A stretch of 64,000 nt of DNA from Gracilaria domingensis (GCA_022539475.1 VCMS01000195.1:120820-184819); one strand, 5' to 3'. Shown: positions 1-10,185, counted from the first letter of the stretch. Notes: generated from the sequence alone by a model not told the origin. Program-made: numbers and translations.

Positions 1-201
1 AAGAACATTTTTAGTCCTCTGATGTTAGCCAGAGCTACGCGAACTGTGGGGACAGACATCAATGTCCTCGAGAAACGTGAGGTCATGAATATCGATAATC
101 AGATGCGTGGTACTAAGAGAGGGGCTGAAGAGGTATCTGAGGAAGATAACCACAGGCGACACAAAGCGGCTAGGACAGACAGTTACCTCAGTGATGTCTA
201 G
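1..201 (+). pseudogene. 3' end of a repeat-borne ORF (second copy of the 13516-14121 gene)
   Basis: The first 201 bases encode the last 66 residues of the same protein that is complete at 13516-14121 and end at the same TAG. The rest of the gene lies off the left edge of the window, so whether this copy is intact cannot be said. The peptide is basic and hydrophilic, with a KRG...EEDN.RR.KAART stretch that resembles the N-terminal region of the recombinase-like proteins at 2757-4238 and 10846-12810. No function is recognised; a nuclear-localisation-like tail is a guess. Confidence 0.5.
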
Positions 202-452
202 TTATTTTGAGATTCTTGAGTTTGGTCTTGCATTCGAACTTGATCCCCCATGATCGACGGTGCATCGCCTGTGATATCATAAGACGTATAGCACCATATT
301 TATCCGTTATGTTCTGTGCATACTGCCTTGAAACAAGTATGCGAGCTTTCGGTATACACTATTGAATAAATCGCGTCGTCTTTGTCTTGCAATATAATGT
401 ACACGTTTGGGAATGTTGATGTTTCGTATTCCCGGAGAGCGCAAGAGAGACA
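1..452 (+). repeat. Left copy of long direct repeat (partner 13921-14372)
   Basis: By reading, these 452 bases match 13921-14372 almost base for base; one difference I saw is A/G at 290 versus 14210. The copies have the same orientation and are offset by 13,920 bp. The left copy runs off the window, so its true length is unknown. Both end at the same sequence (CGCAAGAGAGACA) next to a palindrome-rich cassette. They could be terminal direct repeats of one large element or mark a tandem duplication. Confidence 0.85.
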
Positions 453-671
453 TGGACACGCAAGATGTTTCTGTACTAGCGAAAATCCTTTCCCTACGGC
501 ATAGAGCTCTCCGTGCAAATAGAGAGGCCTCTCCTTGCTTTAGAGAGGCCTCTCCTGGCTATGGAGAGCTCTCCATAGCGGCGAGACAAACGGATATGGA
601 GAGACGAACCAAACTCTCCAAAGCTCTCCAAAAGTTTTTGGAGAGGGAAATTCCTCTCCATAGCAGCATGG
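453..671. repeat. Palindrome-rich cassette, orientation 1
   Basis: A run of nested short palindromes such as GAGAGCTCTC, GAGAGGCCTCTC and GGAGAGCTCTCC, plus a larger inverted pair built on CTCTCCAAAAG / TTTTTGGAGAG. The same cassette occurs in opposite orientation at 14413-14680, where it is about 50 nt longer through one extra palindromic sub-unit. The single-frame translation across it is a by-product of the repeat and is not called as a gene. It may be a structured recombination or end sequence of the neighbouring element; this is inference. Confidence 0.75.
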
Positions 672-1171
672 GGCTATTACAGTAGGTTACGTCACGTCGA
701 GTAAGGTTGCGAAGGGTACCAACGGTACATGTCATTTACACCTAACCAGTTAACAGTGTTAACTGTTACCAAATTGGTGTGTGGTTTACGTGGACAAGCC
801 TGTATCTCTGTACACGTATTGGGCTTTTGGGTTCTCCTAAACCCATCACCTAGCAAAGCAAATCACAAAGTCATGTCATGAAGTTGGTAAGTCCACCGGC
901 GTCCCCAACGAACGGCAAGACTCGAAACTAGTGCATGCAGAAGGGCCGCGAAACGTTCTCTCGCTAATCAAACGGAGGCAATATAGCTCCCTTTCTAGAT
1001 AAGAAAAATACTTTTACACGCATCTGGGCGGCTGTTATAGACTTATCAACCTTAGCACCTTTTCTTACTTCTGTCGCTTCATATCACTGATTTAAGCAGG
1101 AAAGGAATTTCGAGAAAGGGCGCTCTGCTTTCAAGTGGAGCTGCCTACGTTTTGCAGCATTCTTTTTCGTA
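672..1171. other. Intergenic, no gene seen
   Basis: About 500 bases between the palindrome cassette and the kinase-like gene. Short imperfect palindromes around GTTAACAGTGTTAAC (about 748-762) are visible. No coding frame with protein-like composition was seen on either strand. The kinase promoter would be expected here, but no clear core element was identified. Confidence 0.5.
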
Positions 1172-1948
1172 ATGGAGATCGTGAAGACCAGTTTCATGTA
1201 CGAAGTAAAGGATGGGAAACCTGTATTCTCTCATACATCTATTCTTCATTCGTACAAGGACGATCTCTATGTGGCCCATTTGCCTCGAAGAGTATACGAA
1301 AGAGAATACAAGGACTTCGATTTCGAGGCGCTTGATGGCATTCTTGTGAATCCAGGACATGTTTACCCTGAATATGACAAAACTATGTTTTCAATTGTAT
1401 CAGGCTCTCTAGGGAAAGAAGTGTTTGAAAAAGAACCCTTTCTGTTGTCCTATGGTTGTGAACCGAACATTGACGACACCATGGTCTGGAAAGAAATGTA
1501 TGAAGAAGCACTAGTGTGCGAGAAACTTCGAACAAATCCGCACCCTAACATCGCACGATATATGGGATGCCGCGTTGTTAATGGATACATTGTATCGTTA
1601 TGCTTTGAGAAGTATACAGAAACGTTACGCGATCGTTTGAGTAGTGGAAGGAAGAGACTTGATAAAGATGGATGTCTACAAGGAATCGAACATGCACTCG
1701 ATCATTTGCATTCATTGGGCTTATGCCATAACGATATCAGTCCTTGCAATATAATGTTCAAAGAAGATGACACCCCAGTTCTCATTGACTTTGATTCTTG
1801 TCGTCCGATAGGTTCTTCGCTTGGAGGGAAGCGAGGCACACCCGGCTTTTCAATGGAAGACGTCTCTGTGTCATCAGTACAGAATGACCATTTCGGGCTA
1901 AAGAAGATCGGAGAATACCTAGAAGACGAATGTAGAGCATTGAATTAG
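1172..1948 (+). CDS. Small protein-kinase-like protein
   Basis: A 258-residue single-exon ORF with a recognisable C-lobe of the eukaryotic protein-kinase fold. The catalytic-loop motif is CHNDISPCNIMF (H186, N187, D188, so HND instead of HRD). IDFDS follows at about 205-209 (DFD instead of DFG), then GTPGF in the activation segment. A helix-C-like segment EEALVCEKL lies near residue 110. No glycine-rich loop is obvious, so the N-lobe is short or divergent. HND/DFD kinases of this compact type are known as expanded families in fungi. Both acidic residues for catalysis and metal binding are present, so activity is possible. It sits between the palindrome cassette and the left inverted-repeat arm, inside the interval bounded by the direct repeats, and may be element cargo. 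Confidence 0.75.
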   Translation: MEIVKTSFMYEVKDGKPVFSHTSILHSYKDDLYVAHLPRRVYEREYKDFDFEALDGILVNPGHVYPEYDKTMFSIVSGSLGKEVFEKEPFLLSYGCEPNIDDTMVWKEMYEEALVCEKLRTNPHPNIARYMGCRVVNGYIVSLCFEKYTETLRDRLSSGRKRLDKDGCLQGIEHALDHLHSLGLCHNDISPCNIMFKEDDTPVLIDFDSCRPIGSSLGGKRGTPGFSMEDVSVSSVQNDHFGLKKIGEYLEDECRALN

Positions 1949-2176
1949 TGTGAGAAGCATACGATTCACATGCTCAAAGTGAGGGAAAGGAACGGCACAA
2001 GAAACTGGGAAGAGCCACAGTTGGTTGGCGAAAGCGAAAGTCTTGTATTGGTTTCATCGTGGATAAGATGCACGTGCTATTGCTCGGTAAGCAGATGAGT
2101 GACATACTTGGGTGACGTATGCAACAAAGGCTCGCATGGCCGTTATAGACTACCATCAAAGTCCCTCGCGGAAATT

Positions 2177-3286
2177 CTGAGTCGCTTGTTCATCACCTGT
2201 GCAATCCTTTGAATCTCCGTGTTTGCAATCCAAATTACCGTTGCGTAAGTCGTTTCAAAGAATGAACTCTAAGAAAGCGAGTCCTGTCAGGTGTAGCGTT
2301 AGTCCTTCACTCAAACACTATAGAACTTTGCGCATCTCTGAGCTGTTTGTCCATCACGTGTGCAACTCTTCCGAGGTTTGTATAATCCCGAGTAGCTCTA
2401 GCATACAGTGTTACAAACATATGCCAGGGAACAGCATATCGAAAAAGCTGAAATTGCAACAACCTTATCCGTTACAAGCGGACTGACCGGTTCGGGCATC
2501 GACGGAACTTACAAGTGACAAGCGGGAGACAACGCAGCAACGCAGTGAGAAGCGAGGGGAAGGGGGCTGTAGCATTTTGATGTGAGACGAATAAGTTGTA
2601 GTATGAGACCGTTTAGCGTTCGACGTCCTCATAAAATGTCAGCCATACCGAATTGGGATCAATCTGCGGACACCATGTGCGTTCGATTGCGTAGCATCGT
2701 ATAAGAAGCACGTTGTTTGTCACATTTTGCGTGTGATGACAAGAACGTAAGAAGCGATGTATGGGCAATGGACAAGCGTCCGAGAGTTGAGCATCTGGGG
2801 CTACCGGGTGTCCGTTCGGTTACGAAGCGTTATACAAGAGCACGTTGTTTGTAACATTTTGCGTGCGATGACAAAAAGGCGGGAAGCGATGTATGGGCAA
2901 TGGACAAGCGTCTGGGAGTTGCCGGGAGTTCTGGGATGGTTGTGTATGCCATCCACTTCACGCCCGCTACTACTTCAAGTGTTCCAGATCAAGTGGAGCT
3001 CGCCCATACCCGACCCCTTGTCTGAAGCTCAATCTGTCATCTATCGCCGAATGGACAGCCACCTGGAGCCCTCCTGGGCTGAAGAATTTTCCTTCGGTGG
3101 TGTGAGCCTCACGAAAGAAGAAGAATCGGTGAGAGTCGGCAGCCAGAAACAAAAGACGGGCACGAAGAGGCGCCAAAGTGATGGATATGTCGGAGAAGAT
3201 AACAGGAGGCCTCGCAAAGCATCAAAGACAACCTGTAGCTTGTTTGCGAAGAAGAAGTTGGGCTCGCGGAGGAATCTGACCCCACG
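2177..3286 (+). repeat. Left arm of ~1.1-kb inverted repeat (partner 12288-13392)
   Basis: Reading the complement of 12288-13392 reproduces this segment with few differences. The arm covers the promoter region and the first ~177 codons of the ORF starting at 2757. The two copies of that N-terminal half are fused to different downstream coding sequence. The outer edge lies near a CTGAGTCGCTTGT motif; the inner edge falls inside the coding region, just after RRNLTPR in this copy. Confidence 0.85.
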
Positions 3287-4238
3287 TGCGATCTGCAAGC
3301 CATATTTGCCATCAAGAGCCGTTCCTCGAGGCGCGAAATTCGCACGACATATGGGTTATGAAACTTATATGACACCGTTTGAAGAGTTTGATTTTGAGGA
3401 AATCGAAGTCTCGAATGACGATCATGTTCGGAAGCACCGCAATAAGCACCGCAATAAGGAGGGACATACAGGAAAGAAATATATGCAGAGAAGGTTCGGG
3501 ACACGTAAGGTGCAGAGGGACGTTCCAGGCCCAATGATTGAGTCCAGTGCCAGTTCCGAACGCAATCCAAATGCACGGAGCTCGACGTCTGGCGTAGGGC
3601 CATCTTTTGTAGAAACAATTGACCTAACCGCGGACGCAGATGATACAAGAGAAAGCGGCCATGAAAGCGGCAATGTGCAGAGCCTAGGCGAAAGGGTATC
3701 CAATGAAAATGCTAATCACGACTCTCTCACGAGAACCTTATGGAAAACATGGATCATCTCCCTGACTAGGAGAAAGCCCGGAATATTCGCCAGCCAAGAA
3801 GCAAGATTGATGATTATTCGGAAAGCCACGCGAGGAGTAGCGGTCTATGATGGGATTGGAGTAACCACCGCCAATTGTCTTGGTCTTCGAAGCACGCTGG
3901 ACTACTTTTGTCGTACGGAGAGTTGGGTAAGTGAGGCTTCAAAGAAGAAAAAGATAAAGACACTGACGACTGCAGTTTCTCAGTATCTGCGATGGTGTGT
4001 TGCTAGCTGTTCTTGCAACAAGTTTGACGTCTGGAAATCTGAATGTTTGTTTGAGAATATAACGAAGCTCATCTTAGTTGAACAGTTCATGGGCTATTTC
4101 CATCTCTGCTGTGGAAGGAAAACTGTTTCAGAGAAAGCAGATGCTTTACATTTGGTTTGCAGGGCTGCTTACCCATGGATTAGTAGAAGCCAGAAAGTAG
4201 AAGCAGATAAGGTTATGTTGATTCTCTCGAGCTACTAG
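2757..4238 (+). CDS. Truncated tyrosine-recombinase-like protein (N-terminal and core-binding-like part only)
   Basis: A 493-residue ORF. Residues 1 to ~177 are nearly identical to the N-terminus of the 654-aa protein on the minus strand at 10846-12810. That part contains two near-copies of MYGQWTSV and a basic KRR...EDNRRPRKASKT stretch. After the repeat boundary the sequence is different but still related: residues ~330-493 align with the helical middle of the 654-aa protein (shared pattern YLR.CVA....K..VWK.E.LFEN). In site-specific tyrosine recombinases this position would be the core-binding domain. The ORF stops before the box-I region, so no catalytic domain is present and the product cannot be an active recombinase. 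It may be a relic or a DNA-binding antagonist; the latter is speculation. Confidence 0.55.
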   Translation: MYGQWTSVRELSIWGYRVSVRLRSVIQEHVVCNILRAMTKRREAMYGQWTSVWELPGVLGWLCMPSTSRPLLLQVFQIKWSSPIPDPLSEAQSVIYRRMDSHLEPSWAEEFSFGGVSLTKEEESVRVGSQKQKTGTKRRQSDGYVGEDNRRPRKASKTTCSLFAKKKLGSRRNLTPRAICKPYLPSRAVPRGAKFARHMGYETYMTPFEEFDFEEIEVSNDDHVRKHRNKHRNKEGHTGKKYMQRRFGTRKVQRDVPGPMIESSASSERNPNARSSTSGVGPSFVETIDLTADADDTRESGHESGNVQSLGERVSNENANHDSLTRTLWKTWIISLTRRKPGIFASQEARLMIIRKATRGVAVYDGIGVTTANCLGLRSTLDYFCRTESWVSEASKKKKIKTLTTAVSQYLRWCVASCSCNKFDVWKSECLFENITKLILVEQFMGYFHLCCGRKTVSEKADALHLVCRAAYPWISRSQKVEADKVMLILSSY

Positions 4239-5936
4239 TCTGGGACGAAATGAGGCTTGGATACCCTAGCTGATCGCATGTTCGACTCGTACACCCAGTT
4301 TTATAAGCGAAATATCATCAAGCAGCGATAAAATGAGACAAAAGCGCTTCCTGGGTCACTCATCATAATTAATTCCGTGAGCAGTTAGCTTTAATTTGTT
4401 GAAGCTCCGTCGATTGGCGCGAAAAGAACGTGAGCTTGATTACCAAACTTATGGCCTTAAAAAGTAGAGACGGTAGAGATGTACATATCCTTGACAAAGA
4501 TTCAAACTGCCTGGAACGGAAAACCTCGGTTCTTACTACAATCTCGTTGACAAAGACCGTCAGGTTTGAGAAACGTTAGCCTTAGTTCTACGTCGGAAGC
4601 AGGAAACCAACTGCCTGTGTAATAGGCACACCAAGAACTGGAACACGGATTTGCAGCCAAAGAAACTTTGAGCTTGGGATTGAGGCCAATTGCTTGGTAT
4701 CGAGCAGCGGAAAAGCATACCGTGGTGTGTATATCCATTCAAGTTTCCATCTATCGAGTCCGGCTGAACGTTGAAACAGCATCAGCACACAAAATGCCGC
4801 GAAACCGCATGTAATGGGCTAAGGGACATAGCCTGAGAAGAAAAGCGATGCAACGTTGATGTTGCAACAAAATAGGCAGTGAGCCTATACGTAGCAGAGG
4901 CACGACCTCTGTTCAGAGCCTGCCTTTCATTAGATGCAAACGGTGTCTTAACATTTGTGAAGAACGCAAAGGAGAAAGCCACGAAGGGCAGAACTGTTAC
5001 CTTACATTCAATCGATGTCTTCGAAGATTCAACCTGCAAACCTGGACAGCATGAGCGTGCTAGTGACTGTACTCAGCAGAATAATTGTATGTGGCTTAAA
5101 TAACGGCTTTCTTCCTCCAGCAAATGCTTCATACGGATTCATACAGCAATCCTTTACACTCCGATCACAAGCTACAACTCTGATGATTTCGTTCCTATTC
5201 AAGAAGAAACATTGCCGAACTTGATGAGCATTGTGAGTACGCTGTCAGTCGAGCAATCTCAAAGGTGTCTTTACGTGCATTTGCATGATGTGCAGCTGCG
5301 TCCGTCGCAAAAGAAGAGAGATGTAGTAGAAGAATAGCGGCGGCGAAGGAGAGAGTGCAAAAACTTGGATTAAACGAACAAACTCTAGCGAGCGCTTGGA
5401 AGAAGTTAGCTGCGAATCTCGATCAAGATACTGAGCATCTTATTCTTTCTCGAACCTGACAGACCGAGAATAGAAAGGGATTGAAAGGGGGTCAGAAAGG
5501 CAGTTATTGGGCAAGGAGTTGGCTCCGGAGCACAACGCAAGTTAAGTCAAAAGCTTTGTCCGAAATAATACTTCTGTTGTATCATATTCGAGGGAAAGGC
5601 ATAATATGTAGTATCATATACAGATTTCTCGAGTCTGCAGGGGACAAAAGCCATCTTTAATCAAGCGGAGGCACACTACGCACTTGCCAGCAAACGAAGC
5701 CGACTATAGCGTAGCGCACGAGTGGGGACACGATTGCGGAATTGCGCTTGGGGTCTCACTCTCGGTGCAAAACGGGAGTATGGTGGTTGAAGAAAACCGT
5801 GAGCGCGCACATGGCTGCAATGCATCAACGTACCTGTTGTCGGCGTAGGCGGACTCGAGACGTTTGGGAAAGAGCGAGAGCGTAGACGGACATTTGGTGT
5901 TCACCGCACAGGGGCTAGCGGGCGCGTTTCTAGAGA
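4239..5936. other. No intact gene; one short coding-like remnant
   Basis: No convincing gene on either strand. At about 5329-5460 (plus) a 43-codon stretch ending in a stop reads like a protein C-terminus (ERVQKLGLNEQTLASAWKKL), helical and basic. It could be decayed element coding sequence. The rest has composition like the flanking element DNA and no RNA gene signature that I can recognise. Confidence 0.4.
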
Positions 5937-5960
5937 GAACGAACGAACGAACGAACGAAG
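5937..5960. repeat. (GAAC)n microsatellite
   Basis: Five perfect GAAC tetramers followed by a variant GAAG. Confidence 0.9.
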
Positions 5961-6023
5961 ACCCCACGGGTCTCCTAAGCAGACTCTGCTTACCACAAGA
6001 CAGGCAGAGCACACTGACGTAAT

Positions 6024-6182
6024 GTATCCTAGGGATACCAAAGGTTCACCGATTCGAAATCGGTACTACATAGGAAGGTGTCATACACGTTCGTACCTAA
6101 CTACCAACGGTATCCTTAAGGATAGAAGGCTAGCCTTCCTCTTTCGAATCTGTGTACCGTGTGGGTACATCGGCCTAGGCCG
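6024..6182. repeat. Cluster of six short palindromes
   Basis: Within 160 bases there are six separate palindromes: GTATCC-TAG-GGATAC (6024-6038), ACCGATT-CGA-AATCGGT (6048-6064), TATCCTTAAGGATA (6111-6124), GAAGGCTAGCCTTC (6125-6138), TGTACC-GTGTG-GGTACA (6153-6169) and CGGCCTAGGCCG (6171-6182). Several are perfect. This is far denser than expected by chance. It may be a cruciform-prone or protein-binding array of the element; no known site family is recognised. Confidence 0.8.
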
Positions 6183-6305
6183 CAGCAAAGTCCTGTCTTG
6201 CTCGGCACAACATACGCACAGTGTGTACCCGACGGTCATGATGATCATGATGTATGTGTAACTCTAGTACTGTAGGTGTTCATGGTACATGTACTAGTGT
6301 GCAAC

Positions 6306-6362
6306 ATTTTGAATCTGCGTAGCAGACTGTGGTGACCACAGTATGCTACGCAGATTCAAAAT
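6306..6362. repeat. 57-nt near-perfect hairpin
   Basis: Two perfect 19-nt arms (6306-6324 and 6344-6362, starting ATTTTGAATCTGCG) enclose a second inverted repeat, CTGTGG-TGA-CCACAG, so almost the whole 57 nt can fold back. It is not followed by a U-tract typical of a terminator. A run of GCTAGCTAGCTAGC follows at about 6396-6410. Confidence 0.85.
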
Positions 6363-6838
6363 CGGTGCGTGACAGTTCTGGCAGTCTGCCAGTGCGCTAG
6401 CTAGCTAGCTCATATCAAAGTTACTCTGAGCCTCATATATAAGTCTGCGATTCATGACAAATCATTTTGCAACATTTGTCGATTGCCAATTGAGCAACTT
6501 CCATCCCGCCAAACGTTTCCAAGCTGGGAACGTTCAAGGAGAGTAATTCTATGACGAAAAAAGGCGCACAGGTTTCAGACACATCTCCTGGAGGAACTAG
6601 CGGGCCTGTCAATGAAATCGAGAACTAAAAACCGATGAAGCTTCTCTGTTTGTTGCTGCCCTGGAGAACGTTCTACTCAAGCGCTTGCTATTTAGCGCAA
6701 AGTTAATTTCCTTTGCCAACAAGTGCCACAAGCCTCTGCGTTTCAAGGAAGCTTTACTGAAGTTGAGTTTTGTTCAGGCTTCGGTGTAATTGAAGCTACC
6801 AACCGTATCGAATTCGTCGGACACCGGGCTTTCATGGA
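6363..6838. other. Intergenic, no gene seen
   Basis: Upstream flank of the ORF at 6839. Contains CATATATAAG near 6434-6443, which could act as a TATA-like element. No coding frame is supported. Confidence 0.4.
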
Positions 6839-8053
6839 ATGGGGGGGCGTCATCTGAACGGGGGAAGCATGCTCAGCTCTAAAAGGGATGCTCACAAGAG
6901 TGTTGCCAACGTCATTAAGAAGCCTAAACTGTTGAATAGCAGAAGGTCCGTCTCAAGAGATGTTGTCCTGAAAAACAGTATTCCGGACGTCTTGCGATGG
7001 GTAAGAGAACAAATGGATGCAGAAGATCGATCGTCAGGAAAGCGAATAATGCAATGCACGACACATAGCGCGAGTCAAACCCCAAGTCGTACTTGTAGCG
7101 CACGAGCAGTCGCACGGCAAATTAGAGCTAAGAACAATGTCAGAATTCTATTGAATAGCTGTGACTATTGGAAAGGCGAGACGCGAATGTGGGAAAACGT
7201 TTGTGCTCTCTGTGCTAAACTTCCTAGCAAAGGAAATGGTAACAATATTTTTGATGCGATGTCTCGTTATCCTTCCTCGCTTCTTGTTTATCACGGTCTT
7301 AAGTCAATCTATGGAAGAAATGTGGTAATAGCTGGAAAGAAGATACCCCGCATCACAGTGCGAGAAAACGCACTAAATCTATTCAGCCCAACTGCCAGTG
7401 AAGAAACGATTTCTAAGAAATGGTTTGAGCCCAATTCACTTACGCGAATGCAAGAAGTATTCATGCACATGTGTGCCATATCTGAATACATTCTGAGATG
7501 TGCGTACATATGCAAACAAGCGAGAACACGAGAAGGGAATCCAGATTGTGAGCTGTTTTCTTTGTTAGAAACCCGAATAAAAGAAGATCGTGACTACAGG
7601 GGTCGAAAAGTACTGCGTTTTGAACAATGTTTGGCTCCGGATGAGTTGTGCGTGGATTTTCTCTCTTTGTGTGTTCAGGATTCGACGTATAGTGCTCATA
7701 CGGCCGTGACACAAGGCGCTAAAGAAGCCGTTCGAAAATACGGGCGGAAGGAAGGAAATGGGAAAGAACGAGGGAGGATTCAACTATGGATGCTAAAAAG
7801 GCCTTTACCAGAGGTCTTGGATGCCCTAATTCAAAGAATAGAGGAGGTCGTTTCCAGGGTACTGGGAAATGAATTGGATGTCGAGGAACTCCGCTTCCGC
7901 ACTATGCGACTTATGCAAAAGGTCGAGAAAATATACGAAGATGTCGGTAATGTATGTTTTAATGACGAAAGGAGTTTCAGAGTTCCTCGCGACCTTCCAA
8001 AGAAAACCAGAGTTCTAGCCTCTTCTAGCCCTTACACGCTACACTTCCGCTGA
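6839..8053 (+). CDS. Uncharacterised element protein, possible distant recombinase paralogue
   Basis: A 404-residue ORF rich in basic and helical segments. No standard domain is recognised. A stretch near residues 203-226 (FMHMCAISEYILRCAYICKQ) resembles the F..C...S.YLR.C....CK pattern in the middle of the recombinase-like proteins at 2757 and 10846, so it may share the core-binding-like region. The box-I and MNTS...Y regions are absent from this frame. An oppositely oriented recombinase remnant follows at ~8480-8772, so the locus looks scrambled. Alternatively it is an unrelated accessory protein of the element. Confidence 0.4.
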   Translation: MGGRHLNGGSMLSSKRDAHKSVANVIKKPKLLNSRRSVSRDVVLKNSIPDVLRWVREQMDAEDRSSGKRIMQCTTHSASQTPSRTCSARAVARQIRAKNNVRILLNSCDYWKGETRMWENVCALCAKLPSKGNGNNIFDAMSRYPSSLLVYHGLKSIYGRNVVIAGKKIPRITVRENALNLFSPTASEETISKKWFEPNSLTRMQEVFMHMCAISEYILRCAYICKQARTREGNPDCELFSLLETRIKEDRDYRGRKVLRFEQCLAPDELCVDFLSLCVQDSTYSAHTAVTQGAKEAVRKYGRKEGNGKERGRIQLWMLKRPLPEVLDALIQRIEEVVSRVLGNELDVEELRFRTMRLMQKVEKIYEDVGNVCFNDERSFRVPRDLPKKTRVLASSSPYTLHFR

Positions 8054-8479
8054 TGATGGTGACGGTGCCATTGAAGTCGTTGTTTAGGGTATCCCAACTG
8101 CTTGCCTTTTGGACGCCAAACTGAACACTTCGAAGGACGAAAAGCCCGAGGAGATATCTCATTCTTTCGTTTCCATTGCTGAAGAACACCACTTCCATCA
8201 GAACCCATTTTGATGTATATATTGTCTTTCTGCAGAGTGGCATACATCCATTACTGTCTTGGATCATAGTTCCATTGTTCGTCTGAAATTCCTTAGCGTT
8301 CTGTGTTGCTCCGTTTGTGGCTTGCAAAACACATTCACTTTTTCGCTGAGGTCTGTTTGCAGCGAAATCTAAGCTTCACAGCTCGTTCTCAGTTCTCTTC
8401 ATGTCAGCAGTTTTCGACGTGTGGATCCAAAATCCAAAGCGCATTCATCTGCCCACTAAATGTATGGACTATTGAGTCA

Positions 8480-8772
8480 ATTCTCTCTCTGTTCGCAATG
8501 AAGACCAGCTCCTTTCCAGGCCACTTTTTAACAATCTAGCTGAACTCTTTTGACTGCCGCATAGCAGGCCTGCTAATAATCCCCTGGACAATACCCTCTT
8601 CGGATACCGTAAAAAAACGATATTCAGCACGGTTCGGCAACTGCATGAACCAATGACATTGTGCACTAGTGCAGAACAAGCACGAGACGAATGCGAGAGG
8701 ATTGTAGCCACCCATTGTGTTCTGATCCAATTTGCGAGATGGAAGTCTCGATACCCCGCAGCTCTGGCTCAT
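8480..8772 (-). pseudogene. Remnant of a recombinase-like catalytic domain
   Basis: On the minus strand, a short frame reads NTMGGYNPLAF and, about 18 residues later, MQLPNRAEYRFF. These resemble the box-I region of the family members at 10846 (GGQNPL) and 38653 (GGQRPQVW...QLPSKFEYEQYF). The frame is interrupted soon after and no full domain can be followed. The arginine expected in box I is replaced by asparagine here, as in the 10846 protein. Similarity is short, so the call is tentative. Confidence 0.35.
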
Positions 8773-9591
8773 CCGCTTGTCATCATGATACCATACTCTT
8801 TAGTACTATCTTCGCACCATTGCGAGAGTTTTCTCTCTTCTCGTGCAAGATCGTACGCAATTTCGTCGTACGTATGGGTTTTGCTAAGAGATCCATCTTC
8901 TCACCTCTTACGTTGTCGTCACGCCGTTTCATCGTCTTCTCCCCTCAAAACACCAGAAGTCATGTGTACCTTTAAAACTCAAATCACTCGGAGCGGCAAG
9001 AAGTACATAACCCATATTGATTGCAACAGTCCTAGTTGCCCAGATTCTTCCAAATACGATCCCAAGGCTGCGAAAGTTGGTACTGGATCCTCCTATTAAG
9101 CGACTCGGATGATGTTGAAGAACTTATTCAAGCCAAGGTGACTAAGGCGTGGTGGCATATGATAATAGAAACCGATATTGATCAATACACTGGCTATTTG
9201 TTTGCGTGAAGGGACATAGTCTGATGAGACTCTCTGCAGAAAGATAATATTGCTTGTTAACGACGCGACTCCTAGGCCTCGTGAACTGAACTGCGGCTCC
9301 GATAAAATCCATGTTGTGTCCCAACGACATAAATACTTCTGTTTCTTTCACAGCTTTGCCCTGTTCCACAGAGAGCCCAGAGAGACCAATAAATCCGACC
9401 TCCGACCTTCCAGAAACCTACAGTAGACTAACCGGTTAAGCCTACACCTTCAAAACCAGCACCATTAACCCACGTCACCCAACTATACACATAAAACCCT
9501 CACGCCTCGACCTACGATTCACGTACAAGAATTCTACCGGAAGTATGGTTCGTTCTACAAGCGATATTAGGCACACCAAAAACTGCAATCA
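8773..9591. other. No supported gene
   Basis: A C-terminus-like frame at 8938-9099 (plus) is too short to judge. The 9390-9590 stretch is C-rich on the plus strand and lies directly upstream of the gamma-CA-like exon 1, so it may hold that gene's promoter. Confidence 0.4.
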
Positions 9592-10185
9592 ATGTCCACT
9601 TCGGCGCGCCGCTTCATTCGGTGCGCGAGCGACATCGAGAGCGAGAAAGAGAGAGCAGTCGTGTCACTCATGCGGCACGCCGCGTACGCGGCCGGCATGA
9701 TGATCCGCGAGACGCAGACTTTAGACCACCTGGGCTGCAGCCTGCAGGCCATGTGCGCCTATGTTGAGCACCGTAAGTTTGCACCGTTCCATCCCGGCCT
9801 ATCACTACGTGCTCCATGTTTCGTTCTAACGCCGCCATTTGCTTCTTTGTGAATGCGTAGTGAGCAGGCATCGTCAGATCAGGAATTTGGGGGGGACTCC
9901 AAGCCTATCATTTTTACCGCCACCTTCATTGCGCCTTCCGCGTCACTCATAGGCAACGTAGAGTTGTCTTCCTCATCTTCCGTTTGGTATGGCGCCTTGC
10001 TTTGTGCGGATAGCGCTCCCGTTCTCATTTGCCCACGCGCATCCATTGGCGATCGCGTCGTTGTTCGAAACGCATCCCATGTAGACGCCGACGCCATCGT
10101 TCACCCGGGCGCTCACATCAGTTCTGCTCAAGTTGGGGCACGTGCATCTGCTGTGGTCGCCCCCGGCGCTATCATCGCAGGGTAA
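9592..10185 (+). pseudogene. Mitochondrial complex-I gamma-carbonic-anhydrase-like gene, 3' truncated
   Basis: Exon 1 (9592-9772) reads AYAAGMMIRETQTLDHLGC, the N-terminal amphipathic signature of plant and algal gamma-CA subunits of complex I (family pattern: R..Y..G..IRETGQ.LDR.GC). A GTAAGT donor lies at 9773. The acceptor that keeps frame is the AG at 9876-9877, giving a 105-nt intron. Exon 2 (9878 to ~10181) reads FIAPSASLIGNVELSSSSSVWYGALL and then hexapeptide-like repeats of the left-handed beta-helix. The RGD-type motif that normally follows WYG.VL is CAD here, so it may be a non-catalytic gamma-CA-like form. The reading frame ends at a GGTAATC donor-like site. The remaining helix turn and C-terminal helix (family pattern VWGGNPA) are not found downstream, so the gene looks truncated or captured inside the mobile locus. 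Confidence 0.7.

Noticed and set aside
407-685. Frame across the left palindrome cassette
   Set aside because: It merely translates GAGAGGCCTCTC-type palindromes; the inverted copy at 14.5 kb does not preserve it.
3109-3703. Minus-strand frames opposite the 2757-4238 gene
   Set aside because: They are shadows of the conserved plus-strand coding sequence. The same N-terminal region is preserved as coding in the inverted copy on its sense strand only.
5704-6012. Minus-strand 102-codon frame beside the GAAC microsatellite
   Set aside because: Its N-terminal part translates the GAAC repeat; no domain and no neighbouring coding support.
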